Positions 5,367 through 8,447 of a stretch of 8,447 nucleotides of DNA are shown piece after piece. The first letter of the stretch is position 1; every line of letters begins with the position of its first letter. Origin of the DNA: Clostridiales bacterium UBA929 (GTDB lineage: Bacteria; Bacillota; Clostridia; Oscillospirales; UBA929). The notes under the pieces were generated by a model. The model did no database searches. It saw nothing but the letters and a program-made list of their open reading frames with translations, and was not told where the DNA came from. The translations under genes were made by a program, and so were the position numbers. The stretch is from the NCBI GenBank assembly GCA_002293625.1, contig DBDP01000072.1:1-8447 (forward strand), given 5' to 3'.

Positions 5367-7793
5367 TCAGTCCACCCGGTTAAACGCCGCGAGATAAATC
5401 TCCTCAATATCCCGCACGCCGATCTCCACGCTGTAATACCGACCGGAACCGTCTTCGGGAACGGTAAAACTGCTTGCGTAACCGCCGTCTTCTCCCGGTA
5501 TCGGAGAACCCTTCCCCCCGCTCGAACTGCTGCGCCACCACTGGAACGCCGCCGCGGGGAGCAGGTCGTTGCCGAATGCGTCGCGCACAACCGTGACCTT
5601 TAAGGTATCGCCCGGGAGAATAACGCCGTCGTCCTCTTCCTCGTTCTCTCCCCCATCGCCCTCTCCGGTTTTATGAGCAATGTCCGTCTCGACTTCCCAT
5701 ATCGAAAAATGCTTCTGCTCGAACGTCTTTTCCGCCGTTACATGCGCGCTGTCCGATGAGTTCGCGCCGCCCGCGAAGTAGGCGCGCAGTTCAAACGTCT
5801 CCGGTCCGGCTGAGCGCATCGCGGCGCGTAAGTCAAGCTCCAGCGTTTGCGCATCTGCTCCGATAAACTCGGACGAATACACAGCCGGCGCGGAAACTTT
5901 CCCGGCGACCTCGCCCGAAACAATCAGCTCAACCCAAAGGGTGCGGCTTTGCGCGAGAGCTATCGGTTTAAACGAAACCGTCACCATACCGAAGTTCCCC
6001 CGCGCGCCGTCCGACGAGCCGAACGTCACCTCCAGCGGCGGGTTCTTCTCGGCGGGCATCACGACGGTTAGGGACGCTTCGCTCAGTCTATAAGTGTCTC
6101 TGTCCTTCGGCGTGACCTCCAGCTTGGCGATCTCCCCGGGACGCAGGTCTTTCAGTTCAAAGCCGCCGTCCTCTCCGGGCAGAATCTCTTTTCCGCGGAG
6201 CGACAGGCTGACGGAGGCGACCAGTTCTTCGTCGGCCGCTTCAAACTTCGGCTTTACCGATAAGCTCACCAAACTGTTAACTTCGTCCGCTTCAATAGCG
6301 GCGTCTTTTCCCCCGAACGAATCGTTTACAATCTTACCGTTTTGTATACTGCCGGTCAGTTCCCAGCCGGTCACCGGAACGCTTTTCTTCGGCTCGATGG
6401 TTATCGTCGGCGTCCCCTTTGCCTCTTCGGAATACGCAATGGTACATTTGACCGGGCGGCTCGCCGCGTACCCCGTGTTAATGTTAGTTTTCGTATTGTA
6501 TTTCGCCGTTGCTTTACGGCGGACAAGGCCTTCGGTGTCGCCTTTGGTGAACGAGCCCCATTTCTCTTTGCTGCCGAAATATTCAAACCCCTTTTGCACG
6601 CTGACGGAGGATTTTTTCGGCATCAGTCCTTCGCCCTCGTCGGGCGATACGGCGCGGGGCGCGAGGGTCATCGTCTGCAGCGCCGAACGGGATTTCTTTC
6701 CGTTCTCCGCCGTGAAGATATATACGACTTGCCCTTTTGTGATTGCTTCCTCGATGGATACCGGCGCGCCGTCGGCTTCCACGAATTCAAGCGCGTCTAC
6801 GTTCGCGTCGGCTTCGCCGAACGCGTACAGCATCCCTTCTTTAAGTTTCGCCGTTTCGCGTTTGTAATCCGGCTTGACTTTAGGCGCTTTAACCTGTTTG
6901 ATCTGTTTATACCGCTTCGGCGCGGAAGCGGGCGTGCCGCTCGCCTCGTCAGACGCGATGCGTACCGAATAGGAGGCAGCTTTCTTCCTCGCCGCCTGAT
7001 CCGCAACGGTCAGCAGCGGAAGCCCTACTTTTTCGTCAAACGGACTCCAACTGACGCCATCGTTCGCGGAGTACTCCAACGGAGCATCCGCGCCGGTCAG
7101 TGTCCAGTTCTCCGGGTAGTTCTCGCCGGCGAATCCCGATACAGCAACCGCTTTCGTCAGTGCGGGGCGCGGCTGGATAATACCTTCCATCACGGCAACA
7201 GAATCCTCCGGCGGAGAGAGCGTAATCTTGCCTTCCTCCTCTACCGGGACGGCTCTCCTGATAACATATTGAATCTCTTTCTTGCCGATCTTTTTCGCGA
7301 GGTCTATATACAAGTCGCTGTTGGGCTTCGCGGCGTGGGTTTCCCACTTGCTCCCGCCGTCATAGCTGATGTAAAAGGTCGTTCCGCTGCTTGCGCCGAC
7401 GAAGGGACCGATCTTCTCAAGGTCGAGCATCAGCTTCGGCTTCAGCGCGATGTACCCCGTGCGTTTAACGATCTCCGTGCCGCCGCGCGCGCGCACCCAA
7501 ATCTCATACGGCACGCTTCGGGGCGGGAACCGCTCCGTCAGTTCGGTGTCCCCCCGCATGGCCGCGGAACCCGCGGCGATCCACTTGGGAGCGTTCTGCT
7601 CCGACTCGGCAACAATCGCATATTCAAAATATGTATCGGGGTCATCCGGTATGATAATCACGCTGCTTTCGGTTTGTATCACAGAAAAGTCGCCCGAAAC
7701 GTCCTCCGGCGCGGATGGCTCGGTTTCCTCGGCGGAAAAGACCGCCGGAACGGCCAGCAACAGAACCAGTAATATGCAGGTAAAGCGTTTCAT
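5367..7793 (-). CDS. large secreted protein with beta-sandwich-like repeats, unknown function
   Basis: An 808-residue exported protein. The N terminus MKRFTCILLVLLLAVPAVFSAEE is a clear Sec signal peptide, cut after about residue 20 or 21; there is no lipobox and no C-terminal LPXTG or membrane anchor. At least four divergent copies of a motif occur: an aromatic E/Y-Y strand about 7-14 residues before a Trp (FEY..W at 56-71, FYISYDGGSKW at 140-150, LEYSANDGVSW at 240-249, FEYFGSKEKW at 403-412). The first three are followed by a Y-x-V-R-like strand. This is the style of FN3/Ig-like repeats (EYS-DGG-W) in Bacillota surface proteins. An acidic linker (about 711-722, GEGDGGENEEEDD) precedes a last Ig-like unit with FQWWRSSSSGG. 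Start choice: the second of two adjacent ATGs has GGAGGG seven bases upstream; ATG 7796 is three bases earlier, and 7844 lacks support. Its place between rsmI and fliD suggests, but does not prove, an envelope or motility-related role. Confidence 0.88.
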   Translation of the reverse strand: MKRFTCILLVLLLAVPAVFSAEETEPSAPEDVSGDFSVIQTESSVIIIPDDPDTYFEYAIVAESEQNAPKWIAAGSAAMRGDTELTERFPPRSVPYEIWVRARGGTEIVKRTGYIALKPKLMLDLEKIGPFVGASSGTTFYISYDGGSKWETHAAKPNSDLYIDLAKKIGKKEIQYVIRRAVPVEEEGKITLSPPEDSVAVMEGIIQPRPALTKAVAVSGFAGENYPENWTLTGADAPLEYSANDGVSWSPFDEKVGLPLLTVADQAARKKAASYSVRIASDEASGTPASAPKRYKQIKQVKAPKVKPDYKRETAKLKEGMLYAFGEADANVDALEFVEADGAPVSIEEAITKGQVVYIFTAENGKKSRSALQTMTLAPRAVSPDEGEGLMPKKSSVSVQKGFEYFGSKEKWGSFTKGDTEGLVRRKATAKYNTKTNINTGYAASRPVKCTIAYSEEAKGTPTITIEPKKSVPVTGWELTGSIQNGKIVNDSFGGKDAAIEADEVNSLVSLSVKPKFEAADEELVASVSLSLRGKEILPGEDGGFELKDLRPGEIAKLEVTPKDRDTYRLSEASLTVVMPAEKNPPLEVTFGSSDGARGNFGMVTVSFKPIALAQSRTLWVELIVSGEVAGKVSAPAVYSSEFIGADAQTLELDLRAAMRSAGPETFELRAYFAGGANSSDSAHVTAEKTFEQKHFSIWEVETDIAHKTGEGDGGENEEEDDGVILPGDTLKVTVVRDAFGNDLLPAAAFQWWRSSSSGGKGSPIPGEDGGYASSFTVPEDGSGRYYSVEIGVRDIEEIYLAAFNRVD

Positions 7794-7803
7794 CATCACG
7801 CCC

Positions 7804-7847
7804 TCCGTTCGCAAACGCTCCGTCCGTTCGCTTGCTGCGAACACGGA
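7804..7847. repeat. short direct and inverted repeats in the leader of the secreted-protein gene
   Basis: TCCGTTCGC occurs twice (7804-7812 and 7823-7831). The second copy is partly inverted downstream: TTCGC (7827-7831) pairs with GCGAA (7837-7841), and the flanking TCCG (7823-7826) can pair with CGGA (7844-7847) after a two-base bulge. This lies in the likely untranslated leader just before the ribosome binding site. Function unknown. Confidence 0.4.
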
Positions 7848-7876
7848 GTAAAATTTCTCAATTTTCCACTATATCT

Positions 7877-7905
7877 ATTATATACCATCGTCTGTTTCGG
7901 CGCAA
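7877..7905 (-). promoter_or_regulatory. possible promoter of the secreted-protein gene
   Basis: Minus strand: perfect -10 TATAAT (7882-7877) and, 17 bases upstream, TTGCGC (7905-7900), which keeps only the TTG of the -35 consensus. A TG pair shortly upstream of the -10 may help. It overlaps the last codons of rsmI and would give a leader of about 75-80 bases carrying the short repeats. Moderate evidence. Confidence 0.45.
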
Positions 7906-8447
7906 GCCTTGAGCATCAATTCATAAACGCCCCTTTTAGACACACCGTATTCTTCCGCGGTTTTTCGCGCGGCATCCCGCAGAGAAACCCCTTCCCGGCG
8001 GAGCCGGAGCGCCGCCTCCAGCGCGTCTTCGGGCTTCGCGTCTTCCGGCGGCGCGGCTCCCTCGATCACCAGGGTAAACTCTCCCCGAGGCGGCGTCTCC
8101 TCAAAATGCGTGAGCGCCTCCGAAAGCGTACCGCGTAAGGTCTGCTCGTGGAGTTTGGTCATCTCCCGCGAAACGGAGACGCGGCGGTCGCCCCACGCCG
8201 CGAACATATCGCGCAGTGTGTAAATCAATTTATGCGGCGCTTCGTAAAACACCATCACCCGCCGTTCGTCTTTCAACGACGCCAGATGTTCGCGCCGGCT
8301 CCGCCCCGTCACCGACAGAAACCCCTTGAAGCAAAACCGTCCCGCCGCGAATCCGCTGAGCGCGACCGCCGCCGATACCGCGCACGGTCCCGGCACGGTG
8401 AGGATATCAATCCCCCGCTCGGCGCAGGCAGCTACAAGCTCCGCGCC
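7878..8447 (-). CDS. rsmI: 16S rRNA (cytidine(1402)-2'-O)-methyltransferase, partial
   Basis: RsmI uses S-adenosylmethionine to methylate the 2'-hydroxyl of C1402 in 16S rRNA, in the decoding centre of the 30S subunit. The visible 189 residues are the C-terminal two thirds; the 5' end lies beyond the right edge. The frame stays open to the edge, reading GAELVAACAERGIDILTVPGPCAV, so the apparent GTG start at 8396 is internal. Family landmarks are the PGPCAVSAAVALSGF segment of the tetrapyrrole-methylase fold, then RRVMVFYEAPHKLIYTLRDM, the RRVSVSREMTKLHEQTLRGTL motif, and GEFTLVIEG. The C-terminal tail VSLRDAARKTAEEYGVSKRGVYELML is the helical module typical of full-length RsmI. It ends 84 bases upstream of the secreted-protein start on the same strand, and a possible promoter for that gene overlaps its last codons. 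Confidence 0.97.
   Translation of the reverse strand, partial: GAELVAACAERGIDILTVPGPCAVSAAVALSGFAAGRFCFKGFLSVTGRSRREHLASLKDERRVMVFYEAPHKLIYTLRDMFAAWGDRRVSVSREMTKLHEQTLRGTLSEALTHFEETPPRGEFTLVIEGAAPPEDAKPEDALEAALRLRREGVSLRDAARKTAEEYGVSKRGVYELMLKACAETDDGI

Noticed and set aside
4730..5383. 217-codon plus-strand frame with hydrophobic stretches
   Set aside because: It is antisense to the conserved N-terminal half of fliD and the fliD promoter. The hydrophobic look comes from reverse-reading Lys/Glu/Asn-rich codons.
6094..6867. 257-codon plus-strand frame rich in Ser and Pro
   Set aside because: It is another antisense shadow of the secreted-protein gene, overlapping the larger plus-strand shadow in a different frame, with no motif or start signal.
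6342..7772. 476-codon open frame on the plus strand
   Set aside because: It lies wholly opposite the secreted-protein gene, is very rich in Arg and lacks any recognisable domain or ribosome binding site. The minus-strand frame has a signal peptide, ribosome binding site and repeat structure. It is a shadow produced by GC-rich codons.

Overview
This window looks like a chromosomal segment of a flagellated Bacillota (Firmicutes) member. The evidence is a YaaR/DUF327-family gene, FliS and an FlgN/FliT-type chaperone beside a FliD cap gene, strong AGGAGG-type ribosome binding sites, consensus sigma-A promoters, a Bacillota-style sigma-D (sigma-28) promoter, and moderately high G+C. A Clostridia- or Negativicutes-like anaerobe is my guess for the lineage, but the window does not settle it. 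Every gene I can support is on the minus strand, so the order of transcription runs from high to low coordinates.

Layout in the direction of transcription: (1) the 3' two thirds of rsmI (16S rRNA C1402 2'-O-methyltransferase), running off the right edge. (2) An 808-residue secreted protein of unknown function, with at least four divergent copies of an F/L-E/Y-Y...W segment like those of bacterial surface beta-sandwich repeats. (3) A flagellar filament-assembly operon, fliD-fliS-flgN/fliT-like-yaaR, headed by a well-spaced sigma-28 promoter and closely packed, with a 1-base overlap between the last two genes. (4) rpsU (ribosomal protein S21) with a GTG start, its own consensus sigma-A promoter and a clear intrinsic terminator. 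(5) A small predicted lipoprotein with no well-placed normal start codon: the Shine-Dalgarno-supported position carries ATA. (6) A tetR-type repressor and an alpha/beta hydrolase separated by one base, driven by a perfect TTGACA-17-TATAAT promoter with a 20-bp palindromic operator on its transcription start. (7) A GC-rich, palindrome-bearing tandem repeat in the terminal 126 bases.

How the genes work together: the flagellar block encodes the filament cap (FliD), the flagellin chaperone (FliS), a likely chaperone for cap or hook-associated proteins, and YaaR. In Bacillus subtilis, yaaR instead lies in the tmk-holB-yaaT-rsmI neighbourhood. Finding it here in a sigma-28 flagellar operon, with rsmI just upstream on the same strand, is a useful contextual clue. 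The tetR-hydrolase pair looks like a self-contained, autoregulated response module. No previously undescribed multi-gene system is evident. The least explained items are the secreted repeat protein, the lipoprotein with the ATA start, and the tetR promoter embedded in that lipoprotein's coding end.
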